The notes beneath the pieces are model-generated. The model was given only the letters and a program-made list of their open reading frames with translations, did not search any database and was not told the DNA's origin. Positions 1 to 8,394 of a stretch of 43,876 nucleotides of DNA are shown piece by piece; the first letter of the stretch is position 1, and every line of letters begins with the position of its first letter. Where the stretch lies: positions 1 to 43,876 of the forward strand of contig NZ_BJXA01000076.1 in the NCBI RefSeq assembly GCF_007990755.1, given 5' to 3'. Source of the DNA: Nocardia ninae NBRC 108245. Its GTDB lineage: Bacteria > Actinomycetota > Actinomycetes > Mycobacteriales > Mycobacteriaceae. The translations under genes and the position numbers were made by a program.

Positions 1-125
1 CTTCCGACGGCGCCGCGATCGAGATGCGCGACGGCGACGACGAGGATCTGGAGCGCGCCGCGGCGAACCTGGGCATCAACTTGTCCAGGAACGAAGCGGC
101 CACCGTCGACGATCTGGCGAACTAG
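1..125 (+). CDS. rpoB: RNA polymerase beta subunit, C-terminal end (partial)
   Basis: Reading from base 3 gives the last 40 codons of the beta subunit, ending in TAG at 123-125. The segment with [17 protein letters not shown] followed by [10 protein letters not shown] is the typical C-terminus of actinobacterial RpoB. The rest of the gene lies before the window, so domains and rifampicin-region residues cannot be seen. It is followed after 105 bases by rpoC in the same direction, the usual rpoBC order. Confidence 0.93.
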   Translation, partial: SDGAAIEMRDGDDEDLERAAANLGINLSRNEAATVDDLAN

Positions 126-131
126 GCGGTC

Positions 132-166
132 GGCCGGATGCCGTTCGCTGAGAACGGCATCCGGCC
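132..166 (+). terminator. Perfect 15-bp hairpin in the rpoB-rpoC gap
   Basis: Bases 132-146 pair perfectly with 152-166 around a 5-nt loop (147-151). No U-run follows; the next bases are CCGCG. The hairpin starts 7 bases after the rpoB stop. In a co-transcribed rpoBC unit it could be a partial terminator, a processing site or a 3'-end stabiliser. Between it and the rpoC ribosome site is an AT-rich stretch (190-216, with TTATAG at 210-215) that might hold a weak promoter; this is low confidence. Confidence 0.6.
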
Positions 167-230
167 CCGCGTTCCACCAACTAGTGAACTTTTTGCTCGA
201 ATTCGACCCTTATAGGGGAAAGGAAGTTAC

Positions 231-3200
231 GTGCTAGACGTCAACTTCTTCGATGAACTCCGGATCGGCCTGGCCACCGCGGACGACATCCGCCAGTGGT
301 CTTTCGGCGAGGTGAAAAAGCCGGAGACCATCAACTACCGCACCCTCAAGCCGGAGAAGGACGGGCTCTTCTGCGAGAAGATCTTCGGTCCTACCCGGGA
401 CTGGGAGTGCTACTGCGGCAAGTACAAGCGTGTCCGCTTCAAGGGCATCATCTGTGAGCGCTGTGGCGTCGAGGTCACTCGCGCCAAGGTGCGTCGTGAG
501 CGGATGGGCCACATCGAGCTGGCCGCACCGGTCACCCACATCTGGTACTTCAAGGGCGTGCCCTCGCGCCTCGGGTACCTGCTCGACCTGGCGCCGAAGG
601 ATCTGGAAAAGATCATCTACTTCGCCGCCTACGTCATCGTCGCGGTCGACGACGAGCTGCGCCACAACGAGCTCAGCACGCTCGAAGCCGAGATGGAGGT
701 CGAGAAGAAGGCGGTCGCCGACCAGCGCGACGCCGACCTCGAGGCCCGTGCCCAGAAGCTCGAGGCCGACCTGGCCGAGCTCGAGGCCGAGGGTGCCAAG
801 TCCGACGTCCGCCGCAAGGTCAAGGACGGCGGCGAGCGCGAGATGCGTCAGCTGCGCGACCGGTCCCAGCGTGAGCTGGATCGGCTCGACGAGATCTGGA
901 CCACCTTCACCAAGCTGGCGCCCAAGCAGCTCATCGTCGATGAGGTGCTCTACCGCGAGCTGATCGACCGCTACGGCGAATACTTCACCGGCGCCATGGG
1001 TGCGGAGTCCATCCAGAAGCTGATGGAGAACTTCGACATCGACGCCGAGGCGGAGAGCCTGCGGGAGACCATCCGCAGCGGTAAGGGCCAGAAGAAGCTG
1101 CGCGCGCTCAAGCGGCTCAAGGTCGTCGCGGCGTTCCAGACCAACGGCAACTCGCCGATGGGCATGGTGCTCGACGCCGTTCCGGTGATCCCGCCGGAGC
1201 TGCGCCCGATGGTTCAGCTCGACGGTGGCCGGTTCGCCACCTCCGACCTGAACGACCTGTACCGCCGCGTGATCAACCGCAACAACCGCCTCAAGCGACT
1301 GATCGACCTCGGCGCGCCCGAGATCATCGTCAACAACGAGAAGCGGATGCTGCAGGAGTCCGTGGACGCGCTGTTCGACAACGGCCGTCGCGGCCGCCCG
1401 GTCACCGGACCGGGTAACCGCCCGCTGAAGTCGCTGAGCGATCTGCTCAAGGGCAAGCAGGGTCGTTTCCGGCAGAACCTGCTGGGCAAGCGTGTCGACT
1501 ACTCGGGCCGTTCGGTCATCGTGGTCGGCCCGCAGCTGAAGCTGCACCAGTGCGGTCTGCCCAAGCTGATGGCGCTCGAGCTGTTCAAGCCGTTCGTGAT
1601 GAAGCGTCTGGTCGACCTGAACCACGCGCAGAACATCAAGTCCGCCAAGCGGATGGTCGAGCGTCAGCGTCCCCAGGTGTGGGATGTCCTCGAAGAGGTC
1701 ATCGCCGAGCACCCGGTGTTGCTGAACCGCGCGCCCACCCTGCACCGTCTGGGCATCCAGGCGTTCGAGCCGCAGCTCGTCGAGGGTAAGGCGATCCAGC
1801 TGCACCCGCTCGTCTGTGAAGCGTTCAACGCCGACTTCGACGGTGACCAGATGGCCGTGCACCTTCCGCTGTCCGCGGAGGCGCAGGCCGAGGCCCGCAT
1901 CCTGATGCTGTCCTCGAACAACATCCTGTCGCCTGCCTCCGGCCGACCGCTCGCCATGCCGCGTCTCGACATGGTGACCGGCCTGTACTACCTGACCCGC
2001 CTCGAAGAGGGCGCGAAGGGCGAGTACAAGGCCGCGGGCAAGGACAAGGCCGAGTTCGGCGTCTACTCCTCGCCTGCCGAGGCACAGATGGCGGTGGACC
2101 GCGGTGAGCTCACCGTGCGTTCGCTGATCAAGGTGCGCCTCATCCACCAGCGCCCGCCGAAGGACATCGAGGCGAAGCTGTTCCCGGAGGGCTGGAACCG
2201 CGGCGACGCGTGGATTGCCGAGACCACCCTTGGTCGCGTGCTGTTCAACGAGCTGCTGCCGGCGGACTACGCGTTCATCAACGAGCAGATGCCGAAGAAG
2301 CGTCAGGCGACGATCATCAACGATCTGGCCGAGCGCTACCCGATGATCGTGGTCGCGCAGACCGTCGACAAGCTGAAGGACGCGGGCTTCTACTGGGCCA
2401 CCCGTTCCGGCGTGACGGTCTCGATGTCCGACGTGCTGGTGCCGCCGGAGAAGACCGAGATCATGGAGCGCTACGAGGCGCTTGCCGATCAGATCGAGAA
2501 GAAGTACCAGCGTGGTGCGCTCGATCACCAGGAGCGCAACAACGCCCTGGTCAAGATCTGGCAGGAAGCGACCGAAGAGGTCGGTACGGCACTGCGGGCG
2601 CACTACCCGCCGGACAACCCGATCATCACGATCGTCGAGTCGGGCGCCACGGGTAACTTCACCCAGACTCGTACCCTCGCCGGTATGAAGGGTCTGGTGA
2701 CGAACCCGAAGGGTGAGTTCATCCCGCGCCCGATCAAGTCCTCGTTCCGTGAGGGCCTGACCGTGCTCGAGTACTTCATCAACACCCACGGTGCTCGTAA
2801 GGGTCTGGCCGATACCGCGCTGCGTACCGCCGACTCGGGTTACCTGACCCGTCGTCTGGTGGACGTCTCGCAGGACGTGATCGTGCGCGAGCACGATTGC
2901 GCCACCGAGCGCGGCATCATCGTGCACATCGCCGACAAGCAGGCGGATGGCTCGCTCATCCGCGACGCGCACGTGGAGACCTCCGCGTACGCTCGCACGC
3001 TCGCTTCGGACGCGGTGGACGCCAAGGGCAACCTGGTCATCGCGAAGGGCGCCGACCTCGGCGACCCGGCGATCGACGCGCTGCTCGGGGCAGGCATCAC
3101 CGAGGTCCGGGTCCGCTCCGTGCTGACCTGCACCACCGGTACCGGTGTCTGTGCCACCTGCTACGGCCGCTCGATGGCCACCGGCAAGCTGGTCGACATC

Positions 3201-4184
3201 GGTGAGGCCGTCGGCATCGTCGCCGCGCAGTCCATCGGTGAGCCCGGCACCCAGCTGACCATGCGTACCTTCCACCAGGGTGGTGTCGCCGGCGATGACA
3301 TCACCGGCGGTCTGCCCCGGGTGCAGGAGCTGTTCGAGGCCCGTGTGCCGAAGGGCAAGGCTCCGATCGCCGAGGTCAGTGGCCGGGTCCGGATGGAGGA
3401 CGACGACCGCTTCTACAAGATCACCATCATCCCCGATGACGGTGGCGAAGAGGTTGTCTACGACAAGCTCTCGAAGCGGCAGCGTCTGCGTGTCTTCAAG
3501 CACGACGACGGCACCGAGCGTCTGCTCTCCGATGGTGACCACGTCGAGGTCGGCCAGCAGCTGCTGGAAGGCGCGGCGGATCCGCACGAGGTGCTGCGCA
3601 TCATGGGTCCCCGTCAGGTGCAGATCCACCTGGTCCACGAGGTCCAGGAGGTCTACCGCTCGCAGGGTGTGTCGATCCACGACAAGCACATCGAGGTCAT
3701 CGTGCGCCAGATGCTGCGTCGCGTGACGATCATCGACTCGGGTGCCACGGAGTTCCTGCCCGGTTCGCTCACCGAGCGTTCCGAGTTCGAGGCCTCCAAC
3801 CGTCGCGTCGTCGCCGAGGGCAACGAGCCCGCGGCGGGTCGCCCGGTGCTGATGGGTATCACGAAGGCGTCGCTCGCGACGGATTCGTGGCTGTCGGCGG
3901 CGTCCTTCCAGGAGACCACTCGAGTGCTGACGGACGCGGCCATCAACTGCCGCTCCGACAAGCTCATCGGTCTCAAGGAGAACGTGATCATCGGCAAGCT
4001 GATCCCGGCCGGTACCGGTATCAACCGCTACCGCAACATCACGGTGCAGCCGACCGAAGAAGCCCGTGCCGCCGCGTACGCGGTGCCGTCCTACGACGAC
4101 ACCTACTACAGCCCGGACAGCTTCGGCCAGACCACCGGCGCCGCAGTCCCGCTCGACGACTACGGTTTCAGCGACTACCGCTAA
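231..4184 (+). CDS. rpoC: DNA-directed RNA polymerase subunit beta'
   Basis: Largest catalytic subunit of RNA polymerase, 1317 aa, full length for actinobacteria. It starts at GTG 231, behind AGGAAG at 221-226. The N-terminal zinc ribbon has C60, C62, C75 and C78. The active-site loop NADFDGDQ places the Mg-binding aspartates at D535, D537 and D539, the same numbers as in mycobacteria. A second zinc site is marked by [11 protein letters not shown] near residues 968-978. The trigger-loop region TMRTFHQGG is intact. The C-terminus reads [10 protein letters not shown] strong intrinsic terminator follows the stop. Function and identity are certain from family knowledge; the presence of the hairpin before the gene is the only unusual point. 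Confidence 0.99.
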   Translation: MLDVNFFDELRIGLATADDIRQWSFGEVKKPETINYRTLKPEKDGLFCEKIFGPTRDWECYCGKYKRVRFKGIICERCGVEVTRAKVRRERMGHIELAAPVTHIWYFKGVPSRLGYLLDLAPKDLEKIIYFAAYVIVAVDDELRHNELSTLEAEMEVEKKAVADQRDADLEARAQKLEADLAELEAEGAKSDVRRKVKDGGEREMRQLRDRSQRELDRLDEIWTTFTKLAPKQLIVDEVLYRELIDRYGEYFTGAMGAESIQKLMENFDIDAEAESLRETIRSGKGQKKLRALKRLKVVAAFQTNGNSPMGMVLDAVPVIPPELRPMVQLDGGRFATSDLNDLYRRVINRNNRLKRLIDLGAPEIIVNNEKRMLQESVDALFDNGRRGRPVTGPGNRPLKSLSDLLKGKQGRFRQNLLGKRVDYSGRSVIVVGPQLKLHQCGLPKLMALELFKPFVMKRLVDLNHAQNIKSAKRMVERQRPQVWDVLEEVIAEHPVLLNRAPTLHRLGIQAFEPQLVEGKAIQLHPLVCEAFNADFDGDQMAVHLPLSAEAQAEARILMLSSNNILSPASGRPLAMPRLDMVTGLYYLTRLEEGAKGEYKAAGKDKAEFGVYSSPAEAQMAVDRGELTVRSLIKVRLIHQRPPKDIEAKLFPEGWNRGDAWIAETTLGRVLFNELLPADYAFINEQMPKKRQATIINDLAERYPMIVVAQTVDKLKDAGFYWATRSGVTVSMSDVLVPPEKTEIMERYEALADQIEKKYQRGALDHQERNNALVKIWQEATEEVGTALRAHYPPDNPIITIVESGATGNFTQTRTLAGMKGLVTNPKGEFIPRPIKSSFREGLTVLEYFINTHGARKGLADTALRTADSGYLTRRLVDVSQDVIVREHDCATERGIIVHIADKQADGSLIRDAHVETSAYARTLASDAVDAKGNLVIAKGADLGDPAIDALLGAGITEVRVRSVLTCTTGTGVCATCYGRSMATGKLVDIGEAVGIVAAQSIGEPGTQLTMRTFHQGGVAGDDITGGLPRVQELFEARVPKGKAPIAEVSGRVRMEDDDRFYKITIIPDDGGEEVVYDKLSKRQRLRVFKHDDGTERLLSDGDHVEVGQQLLEGAADPHEVLRIMGPRQVQIHLVHEVQEVYRSQGVSIHDKHIEVIVRQMLRRVTIIDSGATEFLPGSLTERSEFEASNRRVVAEGNEPAAGRPVLMGITKASLATDSWLSAASFQETTRVLTDAAINCRSDKLIGLKENVIIGKLIPAGTGINRYRNITVQPTEEARAAAYAVPSYDDTYYSPDSFGQTTGAAVPLDDYGFSDYR

Positions 4185-4204
4185 ACCCGGTACCGCAACA
4201 CATC

Positions 4205-4236
4205 CGGCCCCCGCTCCCTTCCAGGAGCGGGGGCCG
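4205..4236 (+). terminator. Intrinsic terminator after rpoC
   Basis: A 13-bp perfect stem (4205-4217 with 4224-4236) closes a 6-nt loop and is followed by TTTGCGTT. It lies 20 bases after the rpoC stop and is the probable end of the rpoBC transcript. Confidence 0.85.
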
Positions 4237-4277
4237 TTTGCGTTGGTAGGGAGTCTTCACGGTGTCGGAAGAGTGAT

Positions 4278-4321
4278 GCGAAATTTACTTCGCGGGGAAT
4301 ATTTTCTGTAAGAATATTTTC
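4278..4321 (+). promoter_or_regulatory. AT-rich element with direct repeats upstream of the MetX-like gene
   Basis: This 44-base patch is far richer in A/T than its surroundings. It holds two identical 10-mers, GAATATTTTC, at 4297-4306 and 4312-4321, spaced 15 nt start to start. Just before them is a short inverted repeat, GCGAA/TTCGC (4278-4282 and 4289-4293). It sits about 90 bases before the likely start at 4411. It probably holds the promoter and perhaps a repressor site. The role is inferred from composition and repeats only. Confidence 0.4.
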
Positions 4322-4410
4322 AATTGAAGGGGTTTGGTCGGTGGATGGTGCGCTCGGGCGGCTGGGACCTGCTGAATCCTGTTCCGCCCGTTGCGAAAGC
4401 GAGTCGCTTC

Positions 4411-5442
4411 ATGACCGACCACCAGATCTTCGATCTCGGTGATTTCACCACCCAGCACGGTGCCACGCTGCGTGGTGCCTTCCTGACGTACGCCACCTAT
4501 GGTGAGCTCAACGTGGACAAGAGCAATGCCATCGTCTATCCGACGTGGTATTCGGGGCGACATTGGGACAACGAGTGGCTGATCGGTCCGGGGATGGCGC
4601 TGGATCCGGCGGAGTACTTCATCATCGTGCCGAACATGATCGGCAACGGCCTGTCCAGCTCGCCGAGCAACACGCTGCAACCCTATGACCGCGCCCGCTT
4701 CCCGGACATCACGGTGTACGACCAGGTGGCCGCGCAATACCGTTTGGTGACAGAGCGTTTCGGCATCGAGCGACTGGCCTTGGTGACCGGCTGGTCCATG
4801 GGCGCGGGCCAGACCTACCAGTGGGCGGTGAGCTATCCGGACATGGTGGAGCGGATCGCCCCGTTCTGCGGCTCCGCCCGGACCAGCGACCACAACAAGG
4901 TCTTCCTGGAGGGCGTCAAGGCGGCCCTGACCGCCGACTCGGCCTTCGCGGGCGGCTGGTACGGCGAACACTGGCCGACCACCGGATTGCGCGCCCTGGC
5001 AAGGGTTTACGCAGGCTGGGGTTTCTCGCAGGCCTTCTACTGGGAGAAGGAATACGAGAAGCTCGGCTACACCTCGCTCGAGGACTTCCTGATCGGCTTC
5101 TGGGAGGGCTTCTTCCTGGACGGCCGCGACCCGAACAACCTGCTCACCATGCTGTGGACCTGGCAGCACGGCGACGTCGGCCGCACGCCCGGCTTCGACG
5201 GCGACACCGAAGCCGCCCTCGCCTCGATCAAGGCCACCGCCCTGGTCATGCCTGCCGAGAAGGACCTCTACTTCCCGCCGGAGGACGAGGCCTGGGCCGT
5301 CGGTCACATGCGCAACGCCGAACTCCGGGTGATCCCGGGCATCTGGGGCCACTTCGCCGGCCACGGCAGCAACCCCGAAGACACCCGGTTCATCGACACC
5401 GCCCTAGCCGAGCTACTCGGAAAACCCGGTGGCCTGGCCTGA
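4411..5442 (+). CDS. Alpha/beta-fold hydrolase or acyltransferase, homoserine O-acetyltransferase (MetX)-like
   Basis: A 343-aa soluble alpha/beta-hydrolase of the MetX-like group. The nucleophile elbow is G-W-S-M-G with Ser129. The likely acid is D285 in PAEKDLYFPPED and the likely base H314 in IWGHFAGH. The early motif for this group, TYATYGELN near residues 26-34, is present. I chose ATG 4411 (MTDHQIFDLG) because family homology begins here; an in-frame start at 4324 would add 29 residues without family likeness and no clear ribosome site decides. True homoserine acetyltransferases carry more N-terminal substrate residues, so the substrate is uncertain. It follows the rpoC terminator and runs straight into a tiny membrane-protein gene. 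Confidence 0.8.
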   Translation: MTDHQIFDLGDFTTQHGATLRGAFLTYATYGELNVDKSNAIVYPTWYSGRHWDNEWLIGPGMALDPAEYFIIVPNMIGNGLSSSPSNTLQPYDRARFPDITVYDQVAAQYRLVTERFGIERLALVTGWSMGAGQTYQWAVSYPDMVERIAPFCGSARTSDHNKVFLEGVKAALTADSAFAGGWYGEHWPTTGLRALARVYAGWGFSQAFYWEKEYEKLGYTSLEDFLIGFWEGFFLDGRDPNNLLTMLWTWQHGDVGRTPGFDGDTEAALASIKATALVMPAEKDLYFPPEDEAWAVGHMRNAELRVIPGIWGHFAGHGSNPEDTRFIDTALAELLGKPGGLA

Positions 5443-5450
5443 TCCGGCCA

Positions 5451-5588
5451 GTGAACTATCCACTGGTGGTAGCGCTCGGCGTCCTGCTGCTGTTCGGCAT
5501 CGTCGCGCTGGCGGTCTGGGACGACGTGCGAGACATGGATGAGGACGGTATCCGGCAGACCGACGAGGAGCGGATTGACATCAACTAA
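5451..5588 (+). CDS. Small single-pass membrane protein
   Basis: A 45-codon frame starts at GTG 5451, 8 bases after the hydrolase stop. It encodes VNYPLVVALGVLLLFGIV then ALAVWDD, giving one membrane helix at about residues 4-24. An acidic tail follows, rich in D and E, with DEDGIRQTDEER. The same frame is open far upstream but only this part looks like a protein. The spacing suggests an operon with the hydrolase. No family was recognised. The start has no strong ribosome site, so translation may depend on coupling. Confidence 0.55.
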   Translation: MNYPLVVALGVLLLFGIVALAVWDDVRDMDEDGIRQTDEERIDIN

Positions 5589-5592
5589 CGTT

Positions 5593-5640
5593 TAGGTTGC
5601 ACGCTGGTCACCGAAGCTCGAAGGAGTTCTGACCAGAGGA
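5593..5640 (+). promoter_or_regulatory. Promoter and leader of the first quinone reductase
   Basis: TAGGTT at 5593-5598 is a plausible -10 box. Downstream, CTGGTCA (5604-5610) and TGACCAG (5630-5636) form a 7-bp inverted repeat around 19 bases. The right arm overlaps the ribosome site AGAGGA (5635-5640). The repeat could be an operator or an RNA stem limiting translation. No partner regulator is adjacent. Confidence 0.35.
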
Positions 5641-5646
5641 GTTGCT

Positions 5647-6618
5647 GTGCGCGCCGTAGTCCTGCATTCATTCGGCCCCCCGGAAAACCTGCGCTACGAG
5701 GAGGTTCCCGATCTGAAACCGGGTCCGGGCGAGGTGCGCATCGCCGTCCGGGCAGCCGGTGTGCACCTGATCGAGACGGCGATGCGGGCGGGCCTGGCGA
5801 TCGGCCCACCGCTACCGGAGTTGCCCGCAATTTTCGGCGGCGAGGTCGCGGGTGTCGTCGACGCGATCGGGCCGGATGTGGACTTGTCCTGGCTCGACGC
5901 CGCAGTGGTGACGCCGCGCAGCACCTCCGGCGGTTACGCCGAGTGGGCGATCGCGGAGTTGGCTGCACTGCACCGGATTCCGGACGCTCTGGACCATTCG
6001 ACCGCCGTCGCCATGATCGTCACCGGCACCACCACCGTCGAGGTCCTCGATATCGCCGCGCTGACGTCCGACGACCTGGTCCTGGTGAATTCGGCGGCAG
6101 GCGGGGTCGGCCGATTGATCGTCCAGCACGCCCGCAATATCGGCGCCAGGGTCATCGGCGCGGCCGGCGGAGCGGCCAAAGTCGCTGCGGTGGACGCACT
6201 GGGTGCCGACCTAGCTGTCGACTACAACGAGTCCGACTGGACCGACCAGATCCGGCAGGCGTTCTGCGACCGCGCGGTGACGGTAGTGCTCGACGGTGTG
6301 ATGGGCGAGAAGGGCCGGGCGGCAGTGTCCTTGCTCGCCGAGGGCGGGCGGTACGTCACCTACGGAAACGCCTCCAGGGAGACCTTCGAACCGGACCCGG
6401 AGAAACTGCGGGAACAAGGCATTACGGTGATCGACGCGCTGTCGATCATGCTGAGCCAGCCCCGCGAGGTGCGCGGCGAGGAGTCCCGCGCGCTGGCCGC
6501 GGCCGCCGACGGCACCATGGTGCCGACCGTCCAGACCTTCCCGCTCGACCAAGCGGCGAAAGCACATGCCGCGTTGGAGAATCGGGCGACGACCGGCAAG
6601 GTGGTGCTGATTCCGTAA
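5647..6618 (+). CDS. Zinc-independent alcohol dehydrogenase / NADPH:quinone reductase family protein
   Basis: Medium-chain dehydrogenase/reductase of the quinone-reductase branch, 323 aa, cytoplasmic. The GroES-like N-terminal half has PGPGEVRIAVRAAGV and FGGEVAGVV. The Rossmann half has the NADPH-binding motif AAGGVGR in VLVNSAAGGVGRLIVQHAR. The zinc-binding Cys and His of true alcohol dehydrogenases are absent. It ends in ENRATTGKVVLIP, typical of the family. The GTG start at 5647 is preceded by AGAGGA. It probably reduces quinones or enones; the substrate is unknown. A related paralogue lies at 28557-29531. Confidence 0.88.
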   Translation: MRAVVLHSFGPPENLRYEEVPDLKPGPGEVRIAVRAAGVHLIETAMRAGLAIGPPLPELPAIFGGEVAGVVDAIGPDVDLSWLDAAVVTPRSTSGGYAEWAIAELAALHRIPDALDHSTAVAMIVTGTTTVEVLDIAALTSDDLVLVNSAAGGVGRLIVQHARNIGARVIGAAGGAAKVAAVDALGADLAVDYNESDWTDQIRQAFCDRAVTVVLDGVMGEKGRAAVSLLAEGGRYVTYGNASRETFEPDPEKLREQGITVIDALSIMLSQPREVRGEESRALAAAADGTMVPTVQTFPLDQAAKAHAALENRATTGKVVLIP

Positions 6619-6670
6619 TCCGCCCGGGATTCATGCGGACGTCACCGCCGCGTCGGCGAAGGCGGCCACA

Positions 6671-7744
6671 ATGAGGTGTATGCGTCGAACATCTGTACTC
6701 GGAGTCGCGGCGATCCTGCTGGCCGGTCTGCTGAACGCGGGTGCGGCGTCGGCGGACGTGCCGCCGCGGCAATTCGATCTGCAGGCGCACCGCGGTGGCC
6801 TCGCCCTGGTGGTGGAGAACACCGTGGCCGCCTTCGCGAACGCGTTGGAACTCGGCGTGCGCACGCTGGAGCTGGACGTGCAGATCACCGAGGACGGCTA
6901 CGCGGTGCTCACCCACGATCGGGACCCCAATCCGAACAAGTGCGTCGACACCGCCCCCGCCTTTCTCGGCGATCCCGAGTTCCCGTATGTGCCCGGCACC
7001 AGGTTCATTCGCGACCTGACGTTGGCGCAGGTGCGCACCATCGATTGCGGCTCACTGCGATTGGCGGCTTTCCCCGAACAGCGCACCGTGCCGGGCGCTC
7101 GAATGCCGTTGCTGTCGGAGGTTTTCGATCTCGTGCGTGCCTATCGCGCCGATGAGGTCATGCTGAACATCGAGACCAAGGTGGAGGCGGGCGCGCCGGA
7201 GCAAACCGCACCGCGGGAGCAGTTCGTGCAGGTGGTCGCGGCGGAAGTCCGGCGCGCGCACCTCGAAAACCAGGTCACCATCCAAAGTTTCGACTGGGGT
7301 GCCCTGATGCGGATGCGGGAGGTGGCGCCGGAACTGCCGATCGTCGCGTTGACCAACGGGCAGCAGTTCTTGCAGGCCGACCAACCCGGGGCGTCGCCAT
7401 GGTTGGGCGGCCTCGACATCGATGACTTCCCCGGCTCGCTGCAGCGCAAGTTCGTCAGCGCCGCAGCGTCTTTCGGTGCCGATGCGGTCTCGCCGGTGCA
7501 CGGCGACCCGCAGGACGGCAGCGTCGAGGACCCGGGCTATCGGCCGTTCACGACGCGTGAGCTGGTGCGGGCCGCGCACCGGCAGCAGATGCGAGTGGTG
7601 CCGTGGACGGTCGACGACCGCGCCACCATGATTGCGCTGATCGACCTCGACGTGGACGGCCTCATCACCAACCGCCCGGACCTGTTGCGCACCGTCCTCG
7701 CCGAACGCGGCTACCAGCTACCGAAGGCATATCCGCGCCCCTGA
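6671..7744 (+). CDS. Secreted glycerophosphodiester phosphodiesterase
   Basis: A 357-aa exported GDPD-family TIM-barrel enzyme that hydrolyses glycerophosphodiesters to glycerol-3-phosphate and an alcohol. Residues 1-28 form a signal peptide (MRRTSVLG, a hydrophobic core, then ASA|DVPP). Active-site motifs follow: H40-R41-G, E49-N50-T51, E67-L-D69 and H82-D83. Later motifs are NIETK near the middle and VVPWTVDD plus GLITNRPD near the end. This is the extended secreted type, somewhat longer than cytoplasmic GDPDs. ATG 6671 has GAAGG at 6658-6662; ATG 6680 is an alternative that still leaves a signal peptide. It may scavenge glycerol phosphate from lipids outside the membrane. Confidence 0.9.
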   Translation: MRCMRRTSVLGVAAILLAGLLNAGAASADVPPRQFDLQAHRGGLALVVENTVAAFANALELGVRTLELDVQITEDGYAVLTHDRDPNPNKCVDTAPAFLGDPEFPYVPGTRFIRDLTLAQVRTIDCGSLRLAAFPEQRTVPGARMPLLSEVFDLVRAYRADEVMLNIETKVEAGAPEQTAPREQFVQVVAAEVRRAHLENQVTIQSFDWGALMRMREVAPELPIVALTNGQQFLQADQPGASPWLGGLDIDDFPGSLQRKFVSAAASFGADAVSPVHGDPQDGSVEDPGYRPFTTRELVRAAHRQQMRVVPWTVDDRATMIALIDLDVDGLITNRPDLLRTVLAERGYQLPKAYPRP

Positions 7745-7821
7745 CGGCACGGGAGTGAAACGTATCCAGGATCCCGTTGCACGCTTCGCGTGGACAACGC
7801 CCGCCCACCACGGTATGAAAA

Positions 7822-7835
7822 TGGAACACGTTCCA
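7822..7835. promoter_or_regulatory. KstR-type operator palindrome
   Basis: TGGAACACGTTCCA matches the published KstR consensus TnnAACnnGTTnnA at every fixed position, and its arms TGGAAC/GTTCCA are perfectly complementary. It sits 20 bases before the hotdog gene start (7856). KstR is the TetR-family repressor of sterol catabolism in mycobacteria and relatives. Binding here is inferred from the match alone. Confidence 0.6.
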
Positions 7836-7855
7836 GTTATGTAGTGGGAGATGCG

Positions 7856-8326
7856 ATGGACAGCGCGGCCATGGGCGAGTTGGTAATGGCGGGGTTCCAG
7901 AAGCTGGGGTTCATCCAATTCACCGGGATCGAAGGAGTGGAGTTCGATGCCGGACGGAACGTGGTGCGGATGGCGCCGCGCGCCGAGCATCTCAACCACA
8001 ACGGTGATCTGCACGCGGCGGTGCTGTTCGGCCTGGCCGAGACCGCGGCGATGGGCGCGTCGGTCTCGGGAATCGTGGACCTGATGGGCGAGACCTTCAT
8101 CGTGGCCAGGGACGGGCGGATCGAATACCGGGCGCGCGCGAAAGGTGACGCCGGACCGTACCTCGCGACATCCGAGGTGTCCGGGGAGATTTTGCAGCAG
8201 GTGCGGGCGGACATCGCGGCCCGGACGCCGATCGAACTGGAAGTGCCGGTGAACATCACCGACAACACCGGAAAGTCGGTCGCCGCAGCGGCATTCACCG
8301 CCGTGATCCGGCCGCGGCGAAAATGA
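7856..8326 (+). CDS. Hotdog-fold (DUF4442/thioesterase-like) protein
   Basis: A 156-aa protein with a hotdog fold, related to PaaI/DUF4442 acyl-CoA thioesterase-like proteins. It has HLNHNGDLHAAVLFGLAETAA, the substrate-site helix region, and an ending in AAAAFTAVIRP typical of the last strand. I chose ATG 7856 because GGGAG at 7846-7850 is correctly spaced; the frame is open to 7790 but that part carries the operator. The upstream KstR-like palindrome suggests a role in sterol or fatty-acyl-CoA metabolism. The catalytic residue and substrate cannot be fixed. Its 3' end lies in a 20-nt tandem repeat and converges on the first aldo/keto reductase. Confidence 0.75.
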   Translation: MDSAAMGELVMAGFQKLGFIQFTGIEGVEFDAGRNVVRMAPRAEHLNHNGDLHAAVLFGLAETAAMGASVSGIVDLMGETFIVARDGRIEYRARAKGDAGPYLATSEVSGEILQQVRADIAARTPIELEVPVNITDNTGKSVAAAAFTAVIRPRRK

Positions 8327-8363
8327 TCCGGCCACGCCGGAAGTGATCCGGCGGGCGCGCCCC
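8304..8363. repeat. Three 20-nt tandem repeat units across the hotdog gene's stop codon
   Basis: TGATCCGGC begins at 8304, 8324 and 8344, an exact 20-nt period. The first unit encodes the last residues of the hotdog protein, the second contains its TGA, and the third is non-coding. The similarity between units fades after the first 10 or so bases. It looks like a small local duplication of the gene's tail. Confidence 0.6.
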
Positions 8364-8384
8364 CGACTGCACGAGCGCGCCCGC
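8351..8384. terminator. GC-rich stem between convergent genes
   Basis: GCGGGCGCGC (8351-8360) pairs with GCGCGCCCGC (8375-8384) over a 14-nt loop. It lies between the convergent stops at 8326 and 8395. There is no U-run. It is a probable bidirectional terminator or transcription barrier. Confidence 0.5.
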
Positions 8385-8394
8385 CGCTCTCGGC

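Noticed and set aside
234-3689. 1151-codon open frame on the minus strand opposite rpoC
   Set aside because: It is a shadow of rpoC codon use in GC-rich DNA; the translation is low in complexity with no family likeness, and rpoC is certain.
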